64,000 nt of DNA from Candidatus Gastranaerophilales bacterium (GTDB lineage: Bacteria; Cyanobacteriota; Vampirovibrionia; Gastranaerophilales; Gastranaerophilaceae), in assembly GCA_944325635.1 (NCBI GenBank), contig CALVBD010000008.1, forward strand, positions 17,970 through 81,969, read 5' to 3'. Of the stretch, positions 16,722-24,466 are shown piece after piece (the stretch's first letter is position 1; every line of letters starts with the position of its first letter). The translations under genes were made by a program, and so were the position numbers. A model generated the notes under the pieces. It saw nothing but the letters and a program-made list of their open reading frames with translations, had not been told where the DNA came from and ran no database searches.

Positions 16722-17586
16722 AATTTTAGTACAAGTTGACAGCAAGGCATACGCACAGAAACCCAATGGCAAAGAAATCGGAGGAGTTAAAACCCGCACA
16801 CAAAATAGTACGGCTAAAAACTTAACGATGGAGGAGCTTGCAACCGAAATAGGACAAGGAAAATCTTTCAGCCCTGGTATTCTTGAAGGCGGACTTGGAG
16901 CTTCTAACTGGAAAGAACAGCAGATTTTCGGTGTTGATATCGACAATAATGACGAAACACTGCCAACCCTCACACCAAAAGAGGCTATGAAAATATGCAA
17001 AAATAACGGAGTGCTGCCTGCACTCTGTTATAAAACTTTTTCAAGCTCCAAAGAAAAACCGAAATTCAGGCTTATGTTTAAATTGAATGAACCTGTGAAA
17101 GATGAAGGTAAAAGGTTGATTGTTGCAAGCACATTGGTAACATTATTTCCGCAGGCAGATAAAAGCTGTGTCAATGCTGACCGAATCTTTTTCGGGACAA
17201 ATAAAAAAGTAGCAATCTTAAACAAAACCGTTAGTTTTGACAAAATTCTTGAAGTTAGCGGTAAGCAGATAGCTCCTGCAAAAGAATTAACGGAATTGGA
17301 TAAATTGAAAGCAGAATTTGATTTTGAAAATTTTCTAAATGAAGCATGCGGGAAAATAACACGCAAAACTGAAACATACATTATGTATAAAAATTGCCCT
17401 ATATGTGGGCACCATGATGATTTCATCTATTATAAAAAATCAAGAACATTCAAATGTTTTGGAGCTCACGGAGGTGCAGGTGGTTCAATAATAGATTACC
17501 TCATGGCAACAAGAAATTTATCACAAAAACAGGCAATTGATTACTTTAAGCTTGAAACTCTGCAGATTACCAAGAAGCAAAAATGA
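16702..17586 (+). CDS. Primase-polymerase-like protein with CHC2-type zinc finger
   Basis: A 294-residue replication protein. Residues 70-190 resemble an archaeo-eukaryotic primase core: FGVDIDNND (metal-binding acidic pair), YKTFSSSKEKPKFRLMFKL and ADRIFFGTNK. Residues 230-275 carry a zinc finger, NCPICGHHDDF..TFKCFGAHGGAGG, followed by a helix typical of CHC2 primase ends (IIDYLMATRNLSQKQAIDYF). AAAGGAG precedes the ATG. With the ATPase downstream it would form a minimal replication module that primes the excised circle. The primase assignment rests on motif pattern only. Confidence 0.65.
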   Translation: MTKTESRILVQVDSKAYAQKPNGKEIGGVKTRTQNSTAKNLTMEELATEIGQGKSFSPGILEGGLGASNWKEQQIFGVDIDNNDETLPTLTPKEAMKICKNNGVLPALCYKTFSSSKEKPKFRLMFKLNEPVKDEGKRLIVASTLVTLFPQADKSCVNADRIFFGTNKKVAILNKTVSFDKILEVSGKQIAPAKELTELDKLKAEFDFENFLNEACGKITRKTETYIMYKNCPICGHHDDFIYYKKSRTFKCFGAHGGAGGSIIDYLMATRNLSQKQAIDYFKLETLQITKKQK

Positions 17587-18661
17587 TGATAAAAAAGAAG
17601 TACAGCAACTTGAACTTATTTCGGCAGAACAATTAATAAAACAAAAACTTGCCCCCATAAATTGGTGCATTGAGGACTTTTTACCACAAGGCTTAGCTCT
17701 CGTAGTTGCTCAACCGAAAGCGGGCAAAAGTTGGCTAACACTAGCAATCTGTCTTAGTGTTGCAACGGGTCTAGACTTCTTGGGATACCATACAAACAAA
17801 GGTGAAAGTCTATACCTAGCCCTAGAAGATAGCCGTCATAGATTAAAAAACCGTTTAGGAAAAATCCTCGGTGAGAATGAAATTCCTAAGAATTTTAACT
17901 TTGTGATTAAAGCACCTTCTTTAGCCAATGGGTTAATAGATATGTTAGAAAAGCACATGCAAGAACACCCTGCGACAAAGCTGATAGCTATTGACACATT
18001 ACAAAAAATTCGGACTGGAGCTACCAAACAAGAAGGGGCGTATGCAGCAGATTACAGAGAAGTTGGTATGCTAAAAAGTTTTGCTGATAAATACAATATA
18101 ACTGTTTTATTGGTACATCACCTACGGAAACAGAAAGATGCTGATGTTTTCAATAAAATTTCAGGGACAAACGGAATCATGGGCGTTGCCGATACTATCT
18201 TCATATTAGATAAAGATAGTCGTGAATCAGATGAGGCAAAGCTGCATATTACAGGCAGAGATGTTGAGTTTGATGAATTATATTTACTGTTTAATAAAGC
18301 GACCTGCCAATGGACTTGTGAAGGTAATGCCGAAGTTCAGGAGAAAAAGCGGAAAATCCGTGAATATATAAATGACCCTGTAATTAAAGCTCTCCGTAAG
18401 TTGATTGAAATAGACGCAAATTGGCACGGAACAGCACAAGAACTTCTGAAAGAATTTATTGATAAATGTAACATTAATATAAACGAAAAGCCTGAAACTG
18501 TTGGGCGTAAGTTACGTAAATACACAGAATTAATGCTTGAAATTGACGGTATAGCCTACACCGCACCTAACCCTAATGGCAGCAATGGCAGGCGTGAACA
18601 TAAATTTCACGCAGGAGTACCACTCGCAGATGAGTATAATTTAGACTCGGTCTTCGATTAA
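17537..18661 (+). CDS. RepA-like AAA ATPase/helicase; start obscured by a possible frameshift
   Basis: This RecA-fold ATPase is of the plasmid RepA/AAA_25 type. Walker A AQPKAGKSW is near residue 60, Walker B LIAIDTLQKI near 155, and LLVHHLRK near 200. A winged helix-like C-terminus follows. The frame has no ATG before residue 100; the only nearby starts are TTG codons (17537, 17552) without a good Shine-Dalgarno. An ATGATG at 17583 overlaps the primase stop in the classic way but is out of frame. One extra A in the A6 tract at 17591-17596 would join it exactly to this frame, reading MMIKKEVQQ. Either an assembly error or slippage is likely. Confidence 0.75.
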   Translation: MITLSLKLCRLPRSKNDDKKEVQQLELISAEQLIKQKLAPINWCIEDFLPQGLALVVAQPKAGKSWLTLAICLSVATGLDFLGYHTNKGESLYLALEDSRHRLKNRLGKILGENEIPKNFNFVIKAPSLANGLIDMLEKHMQEHPATKLIAIDTLQKIRTGATKQEGAYAADYREVGMLKSFADKYNITVLLVHHLRKQKDADVFNKISGTNGIMGVADTIFILDKDSRESDEAKLHITGRDVEFDELYLLFNKATCQWTCEGNAEVQEKKRKIREYINDPVIKALRKLIEIDANWHGTAQELLKEFIDKCNININEKPETVGRKLRKYTELMLEIDGIAYTAPNPNGSNGRREHKFHAGVPLADEYNLDSVFD

Positions 18662-18667
18662 AAATAA

Positions 18668-18724
18668 CCGATACATCCGATACTGACCGATACTTCATGT
18701 ATCAGTTAGTATCAGTAATATCGG
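18668..18724. promoter_or_regulatory. Six-site palindromic array (candidate origin or Xis site)
   Basis: Three forward CCGATAC sites (18668, 18677, 18687) face three inverted sites (GTATCAG at 18699 and 18709, ATATCGG at 18718). The spacers are 2, 3, 5, 3, 2 bases, so the 57-bp array is symmetric about 18696 and each site is 9-10 bp from the next, about one helical turn. It lies between the ATPase gene and the integrase. Confidence 0.75.
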
Positions 18725-18831
18725 TAATATTCAAGTATCTTTTTTTGCTCATCACTTACGGTGCATACAAATTTAAGAAAATGAGAACAAGTCCTGTAAA
18801 AACGCGTCATAATTAAATAAGAGGATAAGAT

Positions 18832-20211
18832 ATGGCATACTTCGAAAAACGTTCCGCTAACACATATAAAATAGTCGTATCAATGGGGTATGACTCAAAT
18901 GGCAAACACAGACGAGTTTCAAAAACCGTCAAACTTCCTGAAAATATGTCAGAAAGCAAACGGCAAAAAGAACTTAGTACACTATGCGTATTATTCCAAC
19001 AGGAAGTAGAAAACGGCTTGTATTTGGATGGCGGTAAAATTACATTTGCAGGGTTTACTGACAAATGGCTTACTGATTATGCGGAGAAAAACCTAGCTCC
19101 GACTACTCTAGTGTCATACAAAATTATACTTAACAGGATATTACCCGCTTTAGGGCATATTACACTTAGTAAGCTACAACCTCATAATCTAATACAATTC
19201 TATAATAGTCTTGATGAAGAGGGGGCAAGGCTTGACGGCAGGTTTACCCCTACAAAAGCCCTGATAAAATACCTTGAGCCTTTGACAATTTCTCACATAA
19301 TCAAAACTACAGGTATATCATCTAAAACTTGCAGAAGGCTAAAAAATGGACAGGCAACAAACTACAGCACCGCTCAAAAGCTGTGTAATTGCTATAAACT
19401 AGATTTCACCAGAATGTTTAAGGGAAATTCTGAAAAGAAGTTAAACCGAAAAACAATCAAAAATCATCATATTGTAATTCACTCAATACTTTCAACCGCT
19501 GTAGATTGGAACATCTTAATGAATAATCCTGCTGAAAGAGCCAAACCACAGAAAGCAACAAAACCCAAAGCTAAGTATTACAATGATGAACAGGTGGCAG
19601 ATATGTTGGACTGCTTGAAAAGTGAACCATTAATGTATATGACAATGATTTATCTTGCAATAGATATCGGTTTAAGAGAGGGTGAACTTACAGGCTTGAA
19701 GTGGGAAGATATAAATTTTGACACCTGTGAAGTGAATATCAATAAGCAACGACACTATATTGCAGGTTATGGCAATATTGAAGGTAAACCAAAAACAGAG
19801 GCAGGTATCAGAACCGTTACAGCCTCAAAAACGGTTATATCTCTATTAAAGGAATACAAAAAGCAACAGAATGAAAACCGATTAAAATTTGGTACTGCTT
19901 GGCAAAACGGTAAATATGTATTCCTGCATGAGGATGGGAAGCCGATAAGTACACAGCTTCCTTATAAGTGGTTTACAAAATTCTTAAACCGCCATAACTT
20001 ACCGAAAATAACATTCCACCAACTCCGCCACACAAACGCAAGCCTGCTGATATCATCAGGAGAGGACATTGTAACCGTAAGCGGACGACTCGGACACGCT
20101 GATAAAAATGTAACCCTGAATACTTACTCTCACATAATCAAATCAAAAGAAGCACAGGTCGCTAATAAAATGGATGAGTTTTATAACAATCTTAAATTAA
20201 TGCGTAAATAA
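18832..20211 (+). CDS. Tyrosine recombinase/integrase with inserted HTH
   Basis: Catalyses integration and excision of the element at tRNA-Ser. The 459 residues contain an N-terminal arm-binding region (1-65), a SAM-like core-binding domain (70-130), an inserted helix-turn-helix (about 145-205: HIIKTTGISSKTCRRLKNGQ) and the catalytic domain. Visible catalytic residues are Arg in GLREGELTGLKWEDI (about 283), His-x-x-Arg in HQLRHTNASLL (about 400), His in GRLGHADKNVT and Tyr in NTYSHI (about 433). The start has AGAGGA upstream. It is the usual integrase length plus the insertion. Its position close to attR with opposite-end regulators is standard. Confidence 0.95.
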   Translation: MAYFEKRSANTYKIVVSMGYDSNGKHRRVSKTVKLPENMSESKRQKELSTLCVLFQQEVENGLYLDGGKITFAGFTDKWLTDYAEKNLAPTTLVSYKIILNRILPALGHITLSKLQPHNLIQFYNSLDEEGARLDGRFTPTKALIKYLEPLTISHIIKTTGISSKTCRRLKNGQATNYSTAQKLCNCYKLDFTRMFKGNSEKKLNRKTIKNHHIVIHSILSTAVDWNILMNNPAERAKPQKATKPKAKYYNDEQVADMLDCLKSEPLMYMTMIYLAIDIGLREGELTGLKWEDINFDTCEVNINKQRHYIAGYGNIEGKPKTEAGIRTVTASKTVISLLKEYKKQQNENRLKFGTAWQNGKYVFLHEDGKPISTQLPYKWFTKFLNRHNLPKITFHQLRHTNASLLISSGEDIVTVSGRLGHADKNVTLNTYSHIIKSKEAQVANKMDEFYNNLKLMRK

Positions 20212-20236
20212 TTTTGTTTGTATTAAAATTATAGTT

Positions 20237-20878
20237 ATGGAAGATTTATTAGAAAAAGTTATTAAAAACACATACAAATTGCAATTTATAGAGAATAAAA
20301 ATAAGGTTATGACCTCAGATTGTTTTGAACCAAACGAGGAGGATGATTATTATAAGTTTGCAGACTTGATAAGATATAAAAAGATACCTCATAATGATGT
20401 TATTTCATTTAAACCCATCTTACCAAGGTTTGGAAAATATGAGATAACCTTGAATTTACTTAAGAAAAAAGATTTGCAAGATTTTTATGAAGATAAAATT
20501 TCTTTAATTGATTTATTAAATGGAAATAATAAAGGAACTTATATGCAGTTTAATAATACTTTTAATTCTTATGATAACAGTACACAAAATATAAATATTA
20601 GTTATGATATAAAAGGAGATTGGAATACTCTTGCAAGAGTTTTAAAAGATTTGAGTGTTACTACTGAACAAATAGAAGAATTAAAAAATGCAATGCTTGA
20701 AGACAAGAAAAATGCTGGAGAAATTAATAATGATACAGTTCTTACTAAAACAAAAGAAACAGCTAAGAAAATAGCATATTATGTAGGACTTGCTACTGCT
20801 AATACATCAATCGTTCTTGTAGTTCAAACAATAGCTAAGGCTCTATCTAATTACTATGGTTTCCCTGTTCAATTCTAA
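20237..20878 (+). CDS. AbiTii C-terminal-like protein (putative defence partner)
   Basis: A 213-residue protein, probably expressed from TAAAAT lying 7 bases before its ATG (near-leaderless). The middle (QFNNTFNSYDNSTQNINIS) is an Asn-rich linker. The part DWNTLARVLKDLSVTTEQIEELKNA (about 127-152), followed by a charged segment and a hydrophobic helix (about 180-205), resembles the C-terminal region of long AbiTii proteins. The convergent neighbour has the AbiTii N-terminal domain; the two 3' ends overlap by 32 bases. I infer a split abortive-infection system carried as cargo. The N-terminal 100 residues are unrecognised. Confidence 0.5.
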   Translation: MEDLLEKVIKNTYKLQFIENKNKVMTSDCFEPNEEDDYYKFADLIRYKKIPHNDVISFKPILPRFGKYEITLNLLKKKDLQDFYEDKISLIDLLNGNNKGTYMQFNNTFNSYDNSTQNINISYDIKGDWNTLARVLKDLSVTTEQIEELKNAMLEDKKNAGEINNDTVLTKTKETAKKIAYYVGLATANTSIVLVVQTIAKALSNYYGFPVQF

Positions 20879-21521
20879 TATTCTGTATGCTTTCATCTTT
20901 TGATGTAAAAATATTCTGAATATGATTGTTTACTATATTATTAATTTCATTAATAGTACTACTATCTGGATGTTTAAATAGTTGAATAGCAGTTGTATCA
21001 TCAATTAAATTTTCAATCTGCATCATAATGTCTAATAATGTAGAACGCACTCTTGTTAAAATACCACTAATATCTCCTTTAGTGATAGGCATTTTGGCTG
21101 AATATACCTGATGACTACTTTCAAACCCCTGAGATAATAAATTAAAAAATTCTGGTGGTATTATTTTATGCAAACTAAAACCGTTATCATCCATTTTTAA
21201 AAATTCTTCAAGCGATGACACACTTTGATACATTTCACATTTCCCAATAATTTCTCTTGTTTCTTTATCTAAGTGCATTAAAGGTAAAGTTATGTTAGTA
21301 TATTTACTTCCAAAATTTGCTGCACTTCCTATAATAGCATTTCTAATTATCCTATAATCAGGTACAGGAACATTGTCATAACCGTTTAATTCATTTGTTA
21401 TCAGGTTGATTAAATCTTTATTTTTGACCTTCATAGCAAAAACTTTTAATTTCAATAGTGTATCTTGTAATGGTATCTTACTATCTGTTAATGCAAAAAT
21501 AATTTCTTCAAGTAGATTCAT
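20847..21521 (-). CDS. AbiTii-domain protein
   Basis: A 224-residue protein. Its first 70 residues fit the AbiTii pattern: LLEEIIFALTDSKIPLQDTL, then KLKVFAMKVKNKDLINLI and the hallmark TNELNGYDNVPVPDYR. Family members are linked to abortive phage infection. The C-terminus (residues 150-224) is helical with no catalytic motif visible. AGGAGT precedes the ATG at 21521. The gene lies at the right end of the element, the usual place for cargo, and runs convergently into the gene at 20237. Confidence 0.75.
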   Translation of the reverse strand: MNLLEEIIFALTDSKIPLQDTLLKLKVFAMKVKNKDLINLITNELNGYDNVPVPDYRIIRNAIIGSAANFGSKYTNITLPLMHLDKETREIIGKCEMYQSVSSLEEFLKMDDNGFSLHKIIPPEFFNLLSQGFESSHQVYSAKMPITKGDISGILTRVRSTLLDIMMQIENLIDDTTAIQLFKHPDSSTINEINNIVNNHIQNIFTSKDESIQNIRIEQGNHSN

Positions 21522-21585
21522 AAATACTCCTAGTTCTATTTTTTATTATAGCATAAAAACAAAAGCCCAAATTACATTTTATAGT

Positions 21586-21601
21586 GGGGGCTGTTTGGGG
21601 G
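21586..21601 (+). repeat. Candidate integrase arm site, right
   Basis: Identical 16-bp copy of 12523-12538, 119 bp inside attR. Confidence 0.5.
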
Positions 21602-21720
21602 CTGAAGCTACTAAAAGCCTCCGAAAATTATTTTAAATTATTAAAAGTTAAAACAGCTCAAATTAAACAATAGTAAAGGTTTTGACACATTATTAAATGT
21701 TACAAAAAGTATTTTGAGGT

Positions 21721-21741
21721 GTTCGAATCCCACCTCCTCCT
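21721..21741 (+). repeat. attR core (21-bp direct repeat)
   Basis: Displaced original 3' end of tRNA-Ser, identical to 12415-12435. It is followed by AATAAAAACGGG, not CCA, so the original gene may not have encoded CCA. Confidence 0.85.
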
Positions 21742-21744
21742 AAT

Positions 21745-21776
21745 AAAAACGGGCTGAGTTTCTCAGACCCGTTTTT
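21745..21776 (+). terminator. Terminator after attR
   Basis: AAAAACGGG-CTGAG pairs with CTCAG-A-CCCGTTTTT. It may be the original tRNA-Ser terminator. Confidence 0.8.
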
Positions 21777-21925
21777 ATTTTGTTTGGTAAGGATGAGAAC
21801 CTATTTCAAGACTCTAGTCTTGATCGGTTCGAGCGCGAGGCGACAGAGGGTGAAGGCTTGACGACATAAGGTCAATGGCATTTAAGGCGTCAACCGTAGA
21901 CCCGTTTATCGCCGCCGAGTAAGAC

Positions 21926-21982
21926 AATCCCACCATCTCCTCCATTTTGAAAGAGCCTGAAAAGGCTCTTTTTAGTGCGTTT
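21926..21982 (+). repeat. Second, degenerate tRNA-Ser end with its terminator
   Basis: AATCCCACC, two mismatches, CTCCTCCA, then the same hairpin and AGTGCGTTT flank found just after tRNA-Ser (12420-12475). It is probably the left-end scar of an older related insertion or the old chromosomal junction. Confidence 0.6.
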
Positions 21983-22264
21983 CCACTCTGTTATACTTTT
22001 TGCCCAGGTTAATTTGTACGGATAGTGTATTAACCAAACATTTCAATCATGTACGGTTAAAATGCTTTTACCCCATAAAGTGACTTTATGTTTACATTTC
22101 TACCTGCCAGAAGTGTCCAAAAACAAAAACATTTGGAATTTATCTTGTATTATTATTGGGGGGGGGACTGACACTCTGCCGAAAAAAAAACTGACTTAAT
22201 ATCACTTTCTTTGAGAGGTAAGAACAAAATGAGCAAGCTTGTTCCTGTGAAAAATCTTACGAAA

Positions 22265-22711
22265 TCATCCTTTCAATCGCATATATAAAATCGGATAAGG
22301 ATTGCCTTGTTCATCGATTTCTGATCTTTTATAAACTTTAAATCCAAGATGCTCATAAAAACCTTTTGCCTGCGGATTTTGTTCATTTACGGTCAATTCA
22401 TTTATTGAAAAATTTTTAATACCATATTCAATCAGTTTTTTGCCGATGCCTTTTCCTCGTTTTTCCGGTGTTACAAAAAGCATTTCAAGTTTTTGTTCTT
22501 CAATTCCCATAAAGGCAACGGGTGTGTCATTGTCTTGGGCAACAACAAGCTTAGAGATATTTTTCAGAGCATCAGGCAAAAATTTTTCTTTAATATTCAG
22601 GATTTCACTTTCCGGTAAAAACAAATGCGTTGCCCTGACTGACCTTTCCCAAACTTCTAAAAGTGTATTGATTAGTGATTGTGTTCTTTCTGATACTTCA
22701 ATTATTTCCAT
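22265..22711 (-). CDS. GNAT-family N-acetyltransferase
   Basis: A 148-residue acetyltransferase. The acetyl-CoA-binding loop is VTPEKRGKGIGKKLI (about residues 80-94), preceded by MGIEEQKLEMLF and followed by VNEQNPQAKGFYEHLGF (about 107-123). The substrate is unknown; the family acetylates small molecules or proteins in the cytoplasm. AAGGAAAG lies before the ATG. It is followed upstream (22713-22946) by a decayed gene. Confidence 0.85.
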   Translation of the reverse strand: MEIIEVSERTQSLINTLLEVWERSVRATHLFLPESEILNIKEKFLPDALKNISKLVVAQDNDTPVAFMGIEEQKLEMLFVTPEKRGKGIGKKLIEYGIKNFSINELTVNEQNPQAKGFYEHLGFKVYKRSEIDEQGNPYPILYMRLKG

Positions 22712-22712
22712 T

Positions 22713-22946
22713 CTATTCTTTCCTTATATCTTCAAAGTATTTTAGCACTCTGCAAGGATTTGCGGCTGCAACACAGTTGTCAGGAATTGATTTATTTACT
22801 ACACTACAGGCGCCTATTAGGCTATTTTGACCAATTCCGGCGACAGTGTTTTTATGTATTTGTATTCTTTTTTCATATAACACTCCTGAGTATATTATAG
22901 TATAAATACTTATTAGCGCCTTTTTTTGTTGAGCAAGTATGTCCAA
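22713..22946 (-). pseudogene. Remnant of a hexapeptide acyltransferase
   Basis: Only the C-terminal part of a left-handed beta-helix O-acetyltransferase remains: HKNTVAGIGQNSLIGACSVV, then NKSIPDNCVAAANPCRVLKYF, equal to the family's VVTKDIPDNVVAAGNPARVI ending. The first 30 codons of the open frame are unrelated. A separate short frame with a better ribosome site starts in this region but stops at once. The gene is truncated by deletion or rearrangement. Confidence 0.7.
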
Positions 22947-22966
22947 ACCTACACGCTTTCTTTATT

Positions 22967-22985
22967 GTTGGGCTAAAAGCCCAAC
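22967..22985. terminator. GC-rich hairpin
   Basis: GTTGGGC, loop TAAAA, GCCCAAC. It has little T tract, so a terminator role is uncertain. Short TTAACGTCTTA repeats follow to 23041. Confidence 0.35.
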
Positions 22986-23043
22986 CTACTTCTTCTTTCT
23001 GTCGCACTTAACGTCTTAGTATCCTAACGTCTTAACGTCTTGT

Positions 23044-23808
23044 TTAATGAGTTTCAACCACAACAATTTCAGGCAGACAATTAAACCTGAGCGGCAGAAT
23101 GCTTGTACCGAGCCCGCGTGATACAAACATTTTCCCGCCGCGGGTTTCAAAAAGCCCGTATGCGTATTTGGTTCCGTATTTTGAAGGAACCGTTAACGGC
23201 TTAAAAAGAACAACCTGCCCGCCATGCGTATGCCCTGACAACAGCAAATCCACTCCTTCCGGCACATCCTCTATCACGTCCGGAGTATGCGAAAGAAGTA
23301 TCAGGGGAGATTTCACTCCGCGCAAAGCTTTTGTAATATCAGGGTTTCCAGTCTGCAAATCCTCAACCCCGGCGACAGAAAATCTCTCTAAATCCTGCGA
23401 AGCATTTTCAAGAACAGTAATACCGACATATTCAAAAGCGTCTATTATATCTTTCTTCCCCTGCCAGCCGTCGTGGTTTCCCATAACGGCAAATGTTCCA
23501 TACTTTGATTTCAGTGCTCCCAGCCCTTCCGCAATAGTTTCAGTATCAAGCGTGTTTCCTTTTTTATGACCGTTCACGTAATCCCCGCCAAGAAAAATAA
23601 CATCAGGATTTTGCGCGTTTATCTTCTTCACAATCCTTGCAAGCCGGTACCTCTCATAAGGTTTAAAGTGAAAGTCAGACGCAAAAACTATCCTCAATCC
23701 TTTCATTTTCTCGTTCTTAATCTTAACCCGTTTAACAGTTAAAATATTCGGCTCAATAATTACCGAGTAAATAAAAAGTATCACAAAAATTATAAGAATA
23801 AACTTCAT
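23044..23808 (-). CDS. Metallophosphoesterase (YkuE/YaeI type)
   Basis: A 254-residue calcineurin-like phosphoesterase anchored by one N-terminal helix (FILIIFVILFIYSVII). The metal ligands are all present: ASDFHF (about 40), GGDYVNG (about 74), MGNHDG (about 109), SHTPD (about 172) and SGHTHGG (about 193). YkuE-type enzymes are membrane-associated and YaeI acts on phosphodiester substrates; the true substrate is unknown. A TAGAAT box lies 6 bases before the ATG, so the message is predicted to be leaderless. Confidence 0.9.
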   Translation of the reverse strand: MKFILIIFVILFIYSVIIEPNILTVKRVKIKNEKMKGLRIVFASDFHFKPYERYRLARIVKKINAQNPDVIFLGGDYVNGHKKGNTLDTETIAEGLGALKSKYGTFAVMGNHDGWQGKKDIIDAFEYVGITVLENASQDLERFSVAGVEDLQTGNPDITKALRGVKSPLILLSHTPDVIEDVPEGVDLLLSGHTHGGQVVLFKPLTVPSKYGTKYAYGLFETRGGKMFVSRGLGTSILPLRFNCLPEIVVVETH

Positions 23809-23820
23809 GGCTCTATTCTA
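23809..23820 (-). promoter_or_regulatory. Leaderless -10 box of the phosphoesterase gene
   Basis: TAGAAT, six bases, ATG on the minus strand; no TGN extension. Confidence 0.5.
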
Positions 23821-23862
23821 CCGCAAATATTTGTTGTAAGATGAAATAAAAATTATAAAGCA

Positions 23863-23932
23863 AACCTTTAAATGTTTTTGAGATAATAGCGCGAGCAGGG
23901 CGGGAGCCTCGTCGAAAAAATATTTAAAGGTT
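23863..23932. promoter_or_regulatory. Long inverted repeat in the aroK leader
   Basis: AACCTTTAAATGTTTTT (23863-23879) pairs with its inverse at 23916-23932 (17 bp, one G-U), enclosing a GC-rich 36-base loop. It ends 24 bases before aroK, so it may regulate aroK-aroB expression or be a mobile palindrome. Confidence 0.5.
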
Positions 23933-23956
23933 AGTCATAAATCGGTATAGAAAATT

Positions 23957-24466
23957 ATGAAAAAAAATATCGCACTAACAGGAATGATGGGAAGCGGAAA
24001 GAGTTCAACAGCACAGGCACTCTCCAAACTTTTGCCTGAATACTCTCTGGTCGATATTGATTCCGAAATTGAAAAATCCACAAACAGAAAAATTTCAGAA
24101 ATTTTTCTCCGATTTGGTGAACAGCATTTCAGAATGCTCGAAACAGATAAAATTCAAAAATTTGTCTACGGGCAAAATCAAATTATCTCACTTGGAGGCG
24201 GTGCATTTGAGGATGAATTCAACCGAAAAATAATTCTCGAAAACTGTTTGACGATTTATCTAAAAACTTCTCCTGAAGAAATTTACCGCCGCATAAAAAA
24301 CGAAACCCACAGACCACTCCTTGCAAAAAATTTCTCCATAGAAAGAATTACTGATATTCTAAAACGCAGAAATATAAATTATGAAAAAGCAGACGTTATA
24401 ATTGACACCGATAATAAAACTCCTTATAATATTGCTAATGAAATTTTAGGAGTTATGAATGAGTAA
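23957..24466 (+). CDS. aroK: Shikimate kinase
   Basis: Phosphorylates shikimate at O3 with ATP, the fifth step of chorismate synthesis. The 169 residues are family length. Walker A is TGMMGSGKSSTAQAL (about residue 8). VDIDSEIEKSTNRKISEIF and FGEQHFRMLE bind shikimate; SLGGGAF (about 79) is the conserved Gly-rich motif; RPLL (about 116) is the lid region. The gene overlaps aroB by 8 bases. There is no clear Shine-Dalgarno, and TATAGA sits 5 bases before the ATG. Confidence 0.95.
   Translation: MKKNIALTGMMGSGKSSTAQALSKLLPEYSLVDIDSEIEKSTNRKISEIFLRFGEQHFRMLETDKIQKFVYGQNQIISLGGGAFEDEFNRKIILENCLTIYLKTSPEEIYRRIKNETHRPLLAKNFSIERITDILKRRNINYEKADVIIDTDNKTPYNIANEILGVMNE

Larger units (their letters stand above)
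12415..21741. mobile_element. Integrative element in the tRNA-Ser 3' end
   Basis: A 21-bp exact direct repeat bounds the element: 12415-12435 (T arm and acceptor of tRNA-Ser) and 21721-21741. Inside are a tyrosine integrase next to the right end, an AlpA-like excisionase, a primase, a RepA-like ATPase, two XRE regulators, three genes for probable envelope proteins and an AbiTii-type defence pair. There are no capsid, terminase or conjugation genes. It therefore looks like a plasmid-like genomic island or phage satellite that may replicate after excision. Identical 16-bp motifs near each end may be integrase arm sites. Confidence 0.85.
21742..22264. other. Scarred region beyond attR
   Basis: No gene is supported. 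It contains the terminator at 21745-21776, a second degenerate att-like sequence (21926-21982), and a run of nine G at 22158-22166. The rest looks like rearranged repeat sequence. Confidence 0.6.

Noticed and set aside
22158..22166. Run of nine G as a phase-variable tract
   Set aside because: No gene or promoter is placed so that a length change would switch it.
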